Shown: piece after piece, positions 24,850 through 33,548 of the stretch
Layout of the letters: every line of letters starts with the position of its first letter
How positions within the stretch are numbered: position 1 is the stretch's first letter
Assembly: GCF_014656075.1 (NCBI RefSeq)
Contig: NZ_BNBS01000039.1
Span: forward strand, 1 to 64,000
Source: Streptomyces hydrogenans
Lineage (GTDB): Bacteria > Actinomycetota > Actinomycetes > Streptomycetales > Streptomycetaceae
Direction: 5' to 3'
Length of the DNA: 64,000 bases
The notes under the pieces: generated by a model
What the model saw: the letters and a program-made list of their open reading frames with translations, nothing else
The model's database searches: none
Told to the model about the DNA's origin: nothing
Made by a program: the position numbers and the translations under genes

Positions 24850-25212
24850 TCAGTAGACGAGCGCCTGGGTGTCGTCGGCGAGGGCTTCCTGCACGAAGAC
24901 CTGCGCGCCGGCGATGCGGACGCCCTTCAGGACGTCCTGCTCGGTGATCTCGCGGCGGGCGGCGCACTGGGTGCAGAGGGTGATGCTGCCGGCCGCCAGG
25001 ATCGAGTCGATCAGGTCGGGCAGCGGGGCCGCGTGCGGGAGGTCGAACTCGGCGGCGCGGCCCGGCAGGGCGAACCACGCGGACTCGCCGGTCAGCCACA
25101 GCGAGACCTCGACGCCGCTCGCGACGGCGACGGCGGCCACGGTGAAGGCCTGGGAGCAGCGTTCCGGGGCGTCGGCCCCGGCGGTCACCTTGATCACGAG
25201 CTTCTTCGCCAT
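24850..25212 (-). CDS. DsrE family protein
   Basis: The 120-aa protein begins MAKKLVIKVTAGADAPERCS and has the DsrE/DsrF-like fold pattern with AFTVAAVAVASGVEVSLWLT. A CTQC motif near residue 82 offers paired cysteines that could bind sulfur or zinc. DsrE proteins transfer persulfide sulfur, and this gene is 3 kb from a thiosulfate sulfurtransferase. Start ATG 25212 is favoured over an upstream in-frame ATG at 25251. It converges on DUF3099, with 10 bases between the stops. Confidence 0.82.
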   Translation of the reverse strand: MAKKLVIKVTAGADAPERCSQAFTVAAVAVASGVEVSLWLTGESAWFALPGRAAEFDLPHAAPLPDLIDSILAAGSITLCTQCAARREITEQDVLKGVRIAGAQVFVQEALADDTQALVY

Positions 25213-25317
25213 ATACCGAACTGTAATGCGATGCCGTGCAACTTCATGCACGCCTCACGGGTCAGGTGGATACGCGGATCGCGGAATCCGTCCTTCTAGT
25301 CTCGTGGGGGGACTCCT

Positions 25318-26139
25318 TTGGAAGCCTCGGAAGCGGTGGAAACCGCCCAGAACACCCCGGCGCCCGCGCCGGATCCCGTCCCGGATCCGCCCGTGCGGTC
25401 GGTTCCCGGCCGGGGCCGGCGGCTGGCGCGCACGGCCGGTCTGATCGCCGTGGCCGCCGTCATCGGCCTCGTGGGCGGCACCGCCGTCGGGTACGGCATC
25501 CAGGCCGAGCGGGAGCCGACGCCGCTCCCGCCGCTCAACCAGCCGGGGCTCGCGTACCCGGCGAAGCCGCTGCCGAAGGGGCAGAAGATCACGCCCCTGG
25601 CGGCCTCCGAGGACCGTCAGGCCAAGGCCCGGGGCGACCTGCGGAAGCTGCTGGTGCCGAAGCCCGCCGGCGCGAAGGAGGACCGGTACGCGGACAACGT
25701 CGACGGCTGGATGTCGGCGGCCGCGTTCGCCTCGGACTTCGACCACCCGGGCCGGGCGCTCGGCTACCAGCTGGACATCGACCTGCGCCGGGTCGCCGCG
25801 ACCTCCTGGGCCTCGGGCGAGCACCGCCGCACCGAGGTCCGGCTCGTGCAGTACCGCGCGGGCACCGAGCTCGGCGCGCGGGACCACACCCTGGACCAGC
25901 AGGACTACATGCCCGAGGAGGACTACGCCCGGAGCGACGGCGTGGCCCTCAAGGGTTCCACCAACGGCCGCTACTACGTCTTCCCCGTGGAGCGGAAGTC
26001 CGGATACCTGGACTCCTACCAGGCCCGGGCCTACTTCTACCGGGGCGACATCGCGGTCGAGATCTTCGTCTTCGACACGAAGAAGATCTCCGAGAAGGAC
26101 ATCCGTTCGCTGGCCGAGCGACAGCTGGGGCGCCTGTGA
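25318..26139 (+). CDS. Membrane-anchored exported protein, paralogue 1 of 3
   Basis: I do not recognise a named family. The 273-aa product has an acidic Pro-rich N-terminus, one transmembrane anchor (LIAVAAVIGLVGGTAVGYGI, about 41-60) and an extracellular domain of about 210 residues. That domain contains RGDLRKLLVPKPAGAK, a motif repeated in the next two genes. The start is TTG at 25318, preceded by GTGGGGGG. The stop overlaps the next gene as GTGA. The three genes form a coupled operon and probably act together at the cell surface. Confidence 0.8.
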   Translation: MEASEAVETAQNTPAPAPDPVPDPPVRSVPGRGRRLARTAGLIAVAAVIGLVGGTAVGYGIQAEREPTPLPPLNQPGLAYPAKPLPKGQKITPLAASEDRQAKARGDLRKLLVPKPAGAKEDRYADNVDGWMSAAAFASDFDHPGRALGYQLDIDLRRVAATSWASGEHRRTEVRLVQYRAGTELGARDHTLDQQDYMPEEDYARSDGVALKGSTNGRYYVFPVERKSGYLDSYQARAYFYRGDIAVEIFVFDTKKISEKDIRSLAERQLGRL

Positions 26140-26966
26140 GTGAGGACCGGAACGACGTGACCGAACTGGCGGAGCCGACCCCGGCGGAGCCGGCCGCGAA
26201 GAAGCGGGGCCTCGGGCGGGTGCTGCTGCGGGTCGTGCTGCCCTCCGTGCTCGTCCTCGGACTGATCGGCGGCGGTGTCACCTACACCGTGCTCACCGTC
26301 GACTCCGCCGACCGCGCCGCGCCCACGGAGGTCTGGGGCCCGACGGAGAAGACCGCGCGGGACCGGGACCCGGCCGCCGACCTGACGCGCGGCAAGACCG
26401 GGACGCCGCTGAGCCGGCTGCTGCTGCCGCTGCCGGACGGGTACGAGTTCGGCCCCGACCAGGAGCTGTACGGGAACGACGGCGAGCTCGGCGCCGCCGA
26501 GGCGACCGCGCTGATGAAGCAGGCGGGCGAGGGGCTCTCCGGGAAGAAGCGCCGCGCCTTCGAGAAGGAGATCGACAAGCTCGGGCTCCAGGGCGTCGGG
26601 GTCCGCTCCTTCGCCGACCCGGACAACGGCCTGGAGGTCTCCTTCACGGTCACGAGCATGAAGGACAAGAAGCAGGTCCGGAGCAGCTACCGGCTGCGCA
26701 AGGAGGTCCTGGAGTTCCTGGAGTTCCCGAAGGGGCCCAAGGTCCAGGGCCACAAGGACGCCGTCTGCCACATGACGCCCCAGGACGAGGAGCTGGACAA
26801 GAAGCAGCGGGCCGAGGAACTGGACCGGATGATCTGCCTCGCGTACGACTCCGAGGTCCTCGTCACCATGACGGCGTCGGGCGCCAAGCCGTTCGACAAG
26901 GCGCGCGTGGCGAAGCTGCTGACGCGGCAGCTCGACCACATCGCATCCCCGGGGGAGTACGTATGA
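26136..26966 (+). CDS. Membrane-anchored exported protein, paralogue 2 of 3
   Basis: The 276-aa protein starts at GTG 26136, overlapping the previous stop by 4 bases. A short cytoplasmic tail precedes one transmembrane helix (VVLPSVLVLGLIGGGVTYTV). The extracellular part includes TPLSRLLLPLPDGYEFGPD, matching the RKLL-x-P-x-P-x-G motif of its neighbours. Two Cys residues (AVCHM and MICLAY) could form a disulfide; the flanking paralogues lack them. No family assigned. Confidence 0.8.
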   Translation: MSEDRNDVTELAEPTPAEPAAKKRGLGRVLLRVVLPSVLVLGLIGGGVTYTVLTVDSADRAAPTEVWGPTEKTARDRDPAADLTRGKTGTPLSRLLLPLPDGYEFGPDQELYGNDGELGAAEATALMKQAGEGLSGKKRRAFEKEIDKLGLQGVGVRSFADPDNGLEVSFTVTSMKDKKQVRSSYRLRKEVLEFLEFPKGPKVQGHKDAVCHMTPQDEELDKKQRAEELDRMICLAYDSEVLVTMTASGAKPFDKARVAKLLTRQLDHIASPGEYV

Positions 26967-27958
26967 CCGAGCAGGCGCTGACCGAGACCGAGGCCGGGAC
27001 CACGGCGGAGATCAAGGCCGAGGCCGGGGCCACGGCGGGGGCCGGGGCCGACACCGAGGCCGCGGCCGCGGCCGAGGTCGGGAGCCCGGTGCCCGCGCAG
27101 GCCGGACCGCCCGTGGACGTGGACGCCCCCTCCGTCCCCGTCCCCGCGGCCGATCCCGCACGCGCCACCGAGTCCGTCGCCGATCCCGTCCCCGCCCCCA
27201 AGAAGTCCCGGCGGGTGCTCCGGGGCATCGTGCGGTGGACCGCCGCCGTGCTCGTCTGCGGCGGGGTCGGGGCCGGGGCGGCCATGGGGATCACCGCCAT
27301 GGAGCGGACCGACGTGCCGGGGCTCGCCACCGAGTCCGACGGGCGCTGGGAGTACCCGGAGCTCGCGCTCCCGGCGCTGCCCGAGGGCGTCCAGCGGCCG
27401 TTCACCGACGGCAACGAGGCCGAGATCCACCACACCGACGTGCGGAAGCTGCTGCTTCCCGCGCCGGCCGGGGCGACCGTCGACCCGAAGCTGAAGGGCG
27501 GCTGGGCGGGTGTCGACTCCTACCTGGCGGAGCTGGTCGAGCAGGACCGGGGCGAGGTGAAGGCGTACCTGGCCGACTCGGCGCTCCGGCACGTCGCCGC
27601 GCGCGGCTGGACCACGCCGGACGGCACCAGCACCCGGATCCACCTGCTGCGGTTCTCGTCGGTGGCCTTCGCGGAGGACTTCAAGGACGAGATGGCCCGC
27701 CGGCTCGTCCGGAGCGACTGGCTGCCCGCCGGCGTCGAGACGCAGGAGGCCGACGCGGGCACCATCCAGGACGTGGAGGTGCCGTACGTCGCGGTCTACG
27801 CGTACAAGGAGGCGGAGCCGTACGGCCCGCGGCAGACCCGGTGGTCCCTGATCCAGGCCGGTGACACCTTCGCGGTGGTCACCCAGACGCGGAAGGGCGG
27901 CACGCTGACCGTGCCGTTCCAGCAGACCGTGGCGCTCCAGGCGCAGCTGCTGGGCTGA
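26963..27958 (+). CDS. Membrane-anchored exported protein, paralogue 3 of 3
   Basis: The 331-aa protein starts ATG 26963, overlapping the previous stop as ATGA. A long Ala/Glu/Pro-rich cytoplasmic tail of about 85 residues precedes one transmembrane helix (TAAVLVCGGVGAGAAMGI). The extracellular domain holds HTDVRKLLLPAPAGATVDPK. The C-terminal half (SLIQAGDTFAVVTQTRKG) is predicted beta-rich. Together the three genes look like a duplicated surface module whose cytoplasmic tails differ. Function unknown. Confidence 0.8.
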   Translation: MTEQALTETEAGTTAEIKAEAGATAGAGADTEAAAAAEVGSPVPAQAGPPVDVDAPSVPVPAADPARATESVADPVPAPKKSRRVLRGIVRWTAAVLVCGGVGAGAAMGITAMERTDVPGLATESDGRWEYPELALPALPEGVQRPFTDGNEAEIHHTDVRKLLLPAPAGATVDPKLKGGWAGVDSYLAELVEQDRGEVKAYLADSALRHVAARGWTTPDGTSTRIHLLRFSSVAFAEDFKDEMARRLVRSDWLPAGVETQEADAGTIQDVEVPYVAVYAYKEAEPYGPRQTRWSLIQAGDTFAVVTQTRKGGTLTVPFQQTVALQAQLLG

Positions 27959-28080
27959 CGGCCGCGTCCGTACCGGTGCTTGATCGCCGGCGAGACCCAC
28001 CTCACCGAGTGGGCCGGGCCCCCGCCCACTAAGCTGGGGTCCGGCCCGTTCCGCCTTCACCCTCAGCCGAGGAGCACCCC

Positions 28081-28179
28081 GTGATCGTTTTCTTCGAGAC
28101 CCTGCTGGTCCTGGTCGCCGTCGGCGTGCTCGCCTTCGCCGGTCTGACCGTGAAGAAGCTGTACCAGGGCCAGCGCTGA
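28081..28179 (+). CDS. Small single-pass membrane protein (32 aa)
   Basis: GTG at 28081 opens a 32-codon frame encoding VIVFFETLLVLVAVGVLAFA then GLTVKKLYQGQR: one transmembrane helix with a basic cytoplasmic end. CCGAGGAGCACCCC before the start is a good ribosome site, and TAAGCT at about 28028-28033 is a plausible -10. It lies 55 bases before the nitrobindin gene and may be co-transcribed. Function unknown. Confidence 0.75.
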   Translation: MIVFFETLLVLVAVGVLAFAGLTVKKLYQGQR

Positions 28180-28234
28180 CCTTCCGGTTCCCCCTCCTTC
28201 ACCGATCCCCCTTCACAGATCGTCTGAGTCGCTC

Positions 28235-28807
28235 ATGATCCAGATCCCGTCCGACCTCAACCCGGACCTCGTCCCGCTCGCGTTCCTCCTCGGGACCTGG
28301 GAGGGCGCCGGCGTGTCCGACTTCCCCGGTGCCGAGAAGTGCAACTTCGGCCAGTCCGTGACCTTCAGCCACGACGGCCGGGACTTCCTGGAGTACCACT
28401 CGCACTCCTGGGTCCTCGACAACGAGGGGAACAAGGTCCGTCCGCTGGAGAGCGAGAGCGGCTTCTGGCGGATCGACAAGGACCGCAAGGTCGAGGTCGT
28501 CATGGTCCGCGACGACGGCGTCGTGGAGGTCTGGTACGGCGAGCTGGCCGACCAGAAGCCGCAGATCGACCTGGCGACCGACGCCGTGGCCCGCACCGCG
28601 GCCTCCGGCCCGTACAGCGGCGGCAAGCGGCTCTACGGCTACGTGAAGAGCGACCTCATGTGGGTCGGCGAGAAGGCGACCCCCGAGGTCCCGCTCCGCC
28701 CCTACATGTCGGCGCACCTGAAGAAGGTCGTCACCCCGGAAGAGGTCGCCGAGATGGCCCGGAACCTCCCGGACATGCCGGACGACGGCATCGCCTTCTT
28801 CAAGTAG
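28235..28807 (+). CDS. FABP-like nitrobindin (peroxynitrite isomerase family)
   Basis: The 190-aa protein contains the family hallmark LLGTWEGAGVSDFPG (GxWxGxG) and the beta-barrel segments FLEYHSHSWVLDNEGNKV and SESGFWRIDKDRKVEVVM. Nitrobindins bind ferric heme and convert peroxynitrite to nitrate. Several Streptomyces homologues are annotated FABP family because of the lipocalin-like barrel. Whether this protein binds heme needs the C-terminal His, which I could not identify with confidence, so heme activity is uncertain. Confidence 0.85.
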   Translation: MIQIPSDLNPDLVPLAFLLGTWEGAGVSDFPGAEKCNFGQSVTFSHDGRDFLEYHSHSWVLDNEGNKVRPLESESGFWRIDKDRKVEVVMVRDDGVVEVWYGELADQKPQIDLATDAVARTAASGPYSGGKRLYGYVKSDLMWVGEKATPEVPLRPYMSAHLKKVVTPEEVAEMARNLPDMPDDGIAFFK

Positions 28808-28847
28808 GACCGCCGGTGACCCGCCGCGCCCTCCTACACTGGGGGGC

Positions 28848-29285
28848 GTGGTGAGCACCGACTGGAAGAGTGACCTGCGGCAGCGGGGCTATCGGCTGAC
28901 GCCGCAGCGGCAGCTTGTGCTGGAGGCGGTGGACGTGCTGGAGCACGCCACGCCGGACGACATCCTCGTCGAGGTGCGGAAGACCGCCTCCGGGGTGAAC
29001 ATCTCCACCGTGTACCGGACCCTGGAGCTCCTGGAGGAGCTCGGGCTCGTCAGTCACGCGCATCTGGGCCACGGGGCCCCGACCTATCACCTGGCGGACC
29101 GGCACCACCATCTGCACCTGGTGTGCCGGGACTGCTCGGAGGTGATCGAGGCGGACGTGGAGGTGGCCGCCGAGTTCACCGGGAAGCTGCGCGAGACCTT
29201 CGGGTTCGACACGGACATGAAGCACTTCGCGATCTTCGGCCGGTGTGCCGACTGCTCCCGCAAGGCCGCGGACGCGGAGTCGTAG
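28848..29285 (+). CDS. nur: Nur, nickel-responsive Fur family repressor
   Basis: The 145-aa Fur-family protein carries His33, His70, His72, His86, His88, His90 and His126 at exactly the positions I recall for the two metal sites of S. coelicolor Nur (Ni-site 70/72/126; M-site 33/86/88/90). CRDC and CADC are the structural zinc-type pairs. Nur with nickel represses sodF and nickel-uptake genes. GTG 28848 is used so numbering matches; GTG 28851 is possible. The gene lies directly upstream of ygfZ with a 9-base gap. Confidence 0.93.
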   Translation: MVSTDWKSDLRQRGYRLTPQRQLVLEAVDVLEHATPDDILVEVRKTASGVNISTVYRTLELLEELGLVSHAHLGHGAPTYHLADRHHHLHLVCRDCSEVIEADVEVAAEFTGKLRETFGFDTDMKHFAIFGRCADCSRKAADAES

Positions 29286-29294
29286 GCTTTTCCC

Positions 29295-30275
29295 ATGCAG
29301 CGACATTCACCGCACAGCCCCCTGCTGTCCCTGGCCGGCGCCGTTCCGGCCGAAGGTCGTGACGAAGGCGTCGCCGCCCACTACGGCGACCTCTTCCGCG
29401 AGCAGCGCGCCCTCGCCGACGGTTCCGGTTTCGTCGACCTCTCGCACCGCGGGGTCGTCGCGGTCACCGGTGACGACCGGCTGAGCTGGCTGCACCTGCT
29501 GCTCACCCAGCACGTCAGCGACCTGCCCGTCGGTCAGGCCACCGAGGCGCTGATCCTCTCCGCGAACGGGCACATCGAGCACGCGCTCTCGCTCGTCGAC
29601 GACGGCGAGACGGTGTGGGCGCACGTCGAGCCGGGGACGCAGGGCGAGCTGATCGCCTACCTGGAGTCGATGAAGTTCTTCTACCGGGTCGAGGTCGCCG
29701 ACCGGACGGACGAGTTCGCCGTCGTGCACCTGCCGGCCGGGTCGACCGCCGAGGCGCCGGAGGGCACGGTCGTACGGGAGACGGCGTACGGCCGTGACCT
29801 GTTCCTGCCGCGCGCCGGGCTCGACTCCTTCGCCGCCGCGCACGGTCCGGCCGCCGGCGTCCTCGCGTACGAGGCGCTGCGCGTGGAGGGGCACCGGCCG
29901 CGGCTGGGCTTCGAGACGGACCACCGGACGATCCCGCACGAGGTCGGGCTGATCGGTACCGCCGTGCACCTCCAGAAGGGCTGCTACCGGGGGCAGGAGA
30001 CGGTCGCGCGGGTGCAGAACCTGGGCAAGCCGCCGCGCCGGCTGGTCTTCCTGCACCTGGACGGCAGCGAGGTCACGCTGCCCGCGCACGGCACGCCGCT
30101 GCGGCTGGCCGCGGACGGGCCGGACGGGCGTCAGCTCGGGTTCGTGACCACGGCGGTGCGGCACCACGAGCTGGGGCCGATCGCCCTGGCCCTGGTGAAG
30201 CGGAACGTGCCGGTGGACGCGCCGCTGGTGGCGGGCACGACGGCCGCCGCGCAGGAGACGGTCGTCGAGCCGTAG
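29295..30275 (+). CDS. ygfZ: YgfZ/GcvT folate-binding protein
   Basis: The 326-aa protein has the aminomethyltransferase-like folate-binding fold and the diagnostic motif KGCYRGQETVARVQNLGKPP, whose Cys is essential in YgfZ. YgfZ supports assembly or repair of iron-sulfur enzymes with tetrahydrofolate. GDDRLSWLHLLLTQHVSDLP near residue 55 matches the family start. Proximity to Nur, which controls metal and superoxide genes, is conserved from memory. Confidence 0.92.
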   Translation: MQRHSPHSPLLSLAGAVPAEGRDEGVAAHYGDLFREQRALADGSGFVDLSHRGVVAVTGDDRLSWLHLLLTQHVSDLPVGQATEALILSANGHIEHALSLVDDGETVWAHVEPGTQGELIAYLESMKFFYRVEVADRTDEFAVVHLPAGSTAEAPEGTVVRETAYGRDLFLPRAGLDSFAAAHGPAAGVLAYEALRVEGHRPRLGFETDHRTIPHEVGLIGTAVHLQKGCYRGQETVARVQNLGKPPRRLVFLHLDGSEVTLPAHGTPLRLAADGPDGRQLGFVTTAVRHHELGPIALALVKRNVPVDAPLVAGTTAAAQETVVEP

Positions 30276-30294
30276 GACGCGGGCCCCCCGGGGC

Positions 30295-30720
30295 TCAGAC
30301 GTCCAGCAGGACCGTGAACGGGCCGTGGTTCGTGAGGCTGACGCGCATGTCGGCCCCGAAGCGGCCCGTCTCCACGTGGGCGCCGAGCCCGCGCAGCTGG
30401 GCGACGACCTCGTCGACGAGGGGTTCGGCGACGGGGCCGGGGGCGGCGGCGTTCCAGGTGGGCCGGCGGCCCTTGCGGGCGTCGCCGTACAGCGTGAACT
30501 GGGAGATCACCAGGAGCGGGGCGTTCACGTCGGAGCAGGAGCGTTCCTCCTCCAGCACCCGGACGGACCAGAGCTTTCTGGCCATTCGGGCCGCCTTCTC
30601 CGGGGTGTCGTCGTGGGTGACGCCCACCAGCACGCACAGCCCCTCGCCGGTGATCTCGCCGACCGTCTCCCCTGCGACGACGACCTTCGCGCCGTCCACC
30701 CTCTGCACCACAGCTCGCAT
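30295..30720 (-). CDS. dtd: D-aminoacyl-tRNA deacylase
   Basis: Dtd hydrolyses D-aminoacyl-tRNAs and Gly-tRNA(Ala), recycling tRNA. The 141-aa protein begins MRAVVQRVDGAKVVVAGETV and contains the two active-site signatures LLVISQFTLYGD (SQFTL) and VSLTNHGPFTVLLDV (NxGP, here NHGP). Length equals the family norm. The longer frame from 30828 is rejected because homologues start at MRAVVQR. Confidence 0.93.
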   Translation of the reverse strand: MRAVVQRVDGAKVVVAGETVGEITGEGLCVLVGVTHDDTPEKAARMARKLWSVRVLEEERSCSDVNAPLLVISQFTLYGDARKGRRPTWNAAAPGPVAEPLVDEVVAQLRGLGAHVETGRFGADMRVSLTNHGPFTVLLDV

Positions 30721-30848
30721 GGGTCCCAACCTACCGATCGGGGATTTCTGGGGGCCGAACGGGTGCAGAGCGCCTGCACGCCCGTGTGCCGGGGTGGCAC
30801 CATGCCAGGAGGCGGTGCGGCTCCGCACCGGTCGAGGGGACGATTCTC

Positions 30849-31460
30849 ATGAGTGCATTCAGCACCGGGCCGACGCCGTCCGGCCCCGTACCGCTGATCC
30901 GGTCCGCCGGCGCGGTGCCCGGCGGGCAGGTCGCGCTGGCGCCCGTGCAGCGGACCGCCGAGCCGGGGCCGTCCGGCCGCCCGGGGCACGAGCTCGGCGG
31001 GCTGCGCCTCGCGGAGCTGCGGGCGCTGCGCCGGGACGCGCAGAGCGACGAGGCGGATCTCAGCTATGTGCGGCGGATGCTCCAGGGCCGGATCGACATC
31101 CTGCGGGCCGAGCTGGCGCGCCGGACCGATCCGGAGGCGCCGGTGCTCGACCGGCTCTCCGAGATCCTGGCGGACGTGCCGTCGCGGCACCGCACCTCGG
31201 CCCGGCACGTGACGCTGTCGACGCCGCGCGGCGAGGAGTACCGGCGGCTCGCCGCCGAGATGCTGTCGGAGGTGGAGCTGTCGGACCTGACGGCCCGCAC
31301 CGACGAGGAGCTGCACACCGCGATGGGGCGGCTCGCGGGTTACGAGCAGCAGATCTCGCGGCGCCGCCAGTCCCTCCAGCGGACGGCCGACGACTGCGGG
31401 GCGGAGATCGCCCGCCGCTACCGCGAGGGCGAGGCGCAGGTCGACGACCTGCTGGCCTGA
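30849..31460 (+). CDS. rsiG: RsiG, c-di-GMP-dependent anti-sigma factor for WhiG
   Basis: RsiG bound to c-di-GMP sequesters sigma WhiG and so holds back sporulation. The 203-aa protein has two copies of the E(X)3S(X)2R(X)3Q(X)3D signature that binds c-di-GMP: E68, S72, R75, Q79, D83 and E166, S170, R173, Q177, D181. These lie in two antiparallel coiled-coil helices, as in the S. venezuelae structure. The N-terminal 45 residues are low-complexity. ATG 30849 follows CGAGGGGACG. No partner gene is adjacent; whiG lies elsewhere. Confidence 0.94.
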   Translation: MSAFSTGPTPSGPVPLIRSAGAVPGGQVALAPVQRTAEPGPSGRPGHELGGLRLAELRALRRDAQSDEADLSYVRRMLQGRIDILRAELARRTDPEAPVLDRLSEILADVPSRHRTSARHVTLSTPRGEEYRRLAAEMLSEVELSDLTARTDEELHTAMGRLAGYEQQISRRRQSLQRTADDCGAEIARRYREGEAQVDDLLA

Positions 31461-31520
31461 CCGCCCGGAGGCGCCCGGAAAACCGGTGGCGGACCGGTGG
31501 GGCGTGCGTAGGGTCGGGGG

Positions 31521-32765
31521 ATGGCTGTCGAACTGCGCGCGGTGACCGAGTCCGAGTTCCCCGACTGGCTGCGGGCCCTGCGGACGGGGTTCCTGAACGA
31601 GCCGGTGGTGCCGGACGCGATGGTCGCCGACCGGCTGGCGCACGTCGACCTCGACCGGACGCTGGGCGCCGTGGAGGGCGGCCGGGTGGTCGCCACCTTC
31701 CGGTCCTTCCGGCAGGAGCTGAGCACCGTCGGTGGCGGCGGCCTCGTCGCGGACGCGGTCACGCAGGTGACGGTCGCGCCGACGCACAAGCGGCGCGGGC
31801 TGCTGAGCCGGCTGATGGCCATGGACCTGGCCGCCGCCCGGGAGCGGGGTGACGCGGTCGCGACGCTGATCGCCGCCGAGTACCCGATCTACGGCCGGTT
31901 CGGCTTCGGTCCGGCGAGCTGGAGCACCGAGTGGAGCGTGGACCTGCGGCGGGCCGGTCTCGACCCGCGGCGTGGCGGCGCCCCGGAGGACGGCGGCCGG
32001 ATCGACCTGACGGACGCCGAGGAGATCCGCCGGATCGGGCCGGGGCTGCACCGGCGGCTCGCGGGGCTGCGGGCGGGCGTGACCGACCGGTCGCCGCGGG
32101 GCTGGGACGTGGGCACGGGCCTCGGCCACCAGCTGGAGCCGTGGAGGGAGCCGTACTACGCGGTCTACCGCTCCGTGTCGGGCGAGGCCGAGGGGTTCGT
32201 GGCGTACGGCTGCGACGACCGGTGGAACGACGCCAAGCAGCCGGAGAACACGCTGACGGTGCGGGACCTGATCGCGGTGACGCCGGCCGCCGAGCACGCG
32301 CTGTGGCGGTACGTCTGCTCGGTCGACTGGGTGACGACCGTCCGGACCGGGCACCGGGCGCCGGACGATCCGCTGCCGATGCTGCTGTCGGACCCGCGCG
32401 CGGCGCGGACGGTGAGCCACGCGGACATGGTGTGGCTGCGGATCCTCGACGTGGTGCGGGTGCTGGAGGAGCGGACGTACCCGGTGGCGGACGGGCTGGT
32501 CCTCGACGTCCGGGACGGGGACGGGTTCGCGTCCGGGCGGTACCTCCTGGACGCCTCCCCGAAGGGCGCGTCGTGCGCCCCGACGACGGCCCCGGCGGAG
32601 CTGGTGCTCGACGTGGCCGAGCTGGCGCGGTTGGTCCTCGGTGACGGGTCCGCGGTCCGGCTGGCGCTGCTGGGCCGGATCGAGGAGGTGGTGCCGGGCG
32701 CGGCGGCCCGGGCCGACCTGCTCTTCCGCACCTCGCTGCGGCCCTTCTCGCCGGACATCTTCTGA
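31521..32765 (+). CDS. Eis-like GNAT N-acetyltransferase
   Basis: The 414-aa protein has the Eis architecture. Its N-terminal GNAT domain contains VTVAPTHKRRGLLSRLMAMD (acetyl-CoA P-loop) and AAEYPIYGRFGFGPAS, a second GNAT-like domain follows, and the C-terminal part is sterol-carrier-like. It ends in FSPDIF, and the C-terminal carboxylate is the catalytic base in mycobacterial Eis. Eis enzymes acetylate aminoglycosides and other amines at several positions. The natural substrate here is unknown. Confidence 0.9.
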   Translation: MAVELRAVTESEFPDWLRALRTGFLNEPVVPDAMVADRLAHVDLDRTLGAVEGGRVVATFRSFRQELSTVGGGGLVADAVTQVTVAPTHKRRGLLSRLMAMDLAAARERGDAVATLIAAEYPIYGRFGFGPASWSTEWSVDLRRAGLDPRRGGAPEDGGRIDLTDAEEIRRIGPGLHRRLAGLRAGVTDRSPRGWDVGTGLGHQLEPWREPYYAVYRSVSGEAEGFVAYGCDDRWNDAKQPENTLTVRDLIAVTPAAEHALWRYVCSVDWVTTVRTGHRAPDDPLPMLLSDPRAARTVSHADMVWLRILDVVRVLEERTYPVADGLVLDVRDGDGFASGRYLLDASPKGASCAPTTAPAELVLDVAELARLVLGDGSAVRLALLGRIEEVVPGAAARADLLFRTSLRPFSPDIF

Positions 32766-32777
32766 CCCTCCGGCCGG

Positions 32778-33548
32778 TCAGCGGGTGCGGAGGCGGAAGA
32801 GGGCGCCGGAGACGGTGACGGCGAGGGCCAGCAGGCCGCCGCACCAGGCGAGCGCGGTCCAGGGGGCCGAGCCGACGGGCTGGTCGAGGAGCAGGCCGCG
32901 GATGGACTCGATGAGCGGGGTGACGGGCTGGTTCTCGGCGAAGCCGTGCAGCCAGCCGGGCATGGTGTCGATGGGCACGAAGGCGCTGCTCGGGTAGGGC
33001 AGGAACATCATGAGGAAGGTGACCGTGTTGGCCGCCTCGGGGGTGCGGGCGATGAGTCCGGCCGCCGCTGACAGCCAGGACACGGCCGTGATGTAGGCGA
33101 GCAGCAGGCCGATCGCGGCGAGCCAGCCGGCGGGGGTGGCGGAGGGGCGGAAGCCGATGAGGAAGGCGACGCCGAAGACCAGCGTGGTGGCCAGCAGGTT
33201 GCGGGCGACGGTGGCGACGACGTGTCCGGTGAGGAAGGGGACGGCGCCGACGTCGAGGGTGCGGAGCCGGTCGACGGTGCCGCCGCGCATGTCCTCGCTG
33301 ACGGAGACGGCGGTGCCGGCGGCGCCGAAGCCGGCGCACAGGACGATGACGCCGGGGACGACGTAGGTGACGTAGCGGGTGTCGCCGGTGTCGATGGCCC
33401 CGCCGAAGAAGTAGACGAAGACCAGCATCAGCATCACGGGCATCACCAGCGCGCTGATGACGGCGTCGGGGTTGCGCCGGCCGAGGAGGACGCCGCGTCC
33501 GACGAGGGCGGTGGCGGCGGCGAGGGGGCGCGCGGTCGCTTCAGACAT
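32778..33548 (-). CDS. ABC-2 type permease (DrrB-like)
   Basis: The 256-aa protein has six predicted helices (for example ISALVMPVMLMLVFVYFFGG and TYVVPGVIVLCAGFGAAGTA) and SVSEDMRGGTVDRLRTLDV, typical of the DrrB family. It pairs with the ATPase gene that overlaps it by 8 bases. DrrAB systems export daunorubicin-like drugs. The adjacent TetR gene probably controls it. Substrate unknown. Confidence 0.9.
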   Translation of the reverse strand: MSEATARPLAAATALVGRGVLLGRRNPDAVISALVMPVMLMLVFVYFFGGAIDTGDTRYVTYVVPGVIVLCAGFGAAGTAVSVSEDMRGGTVDRLRTLDVGAVPFLTGHVVATVARNLLATTLVFGVAFLIGFRPSATPAGWLAAIGLLLAYITAVSWLSAAAGLIARTPEAANTVTFLMMFLPYPSSAFVPIDTMPGWLHGFAENQPVTPLIESIRGLLLDQPVGSAPWTALAWCGGLLALAVTVSGALFRLRTR

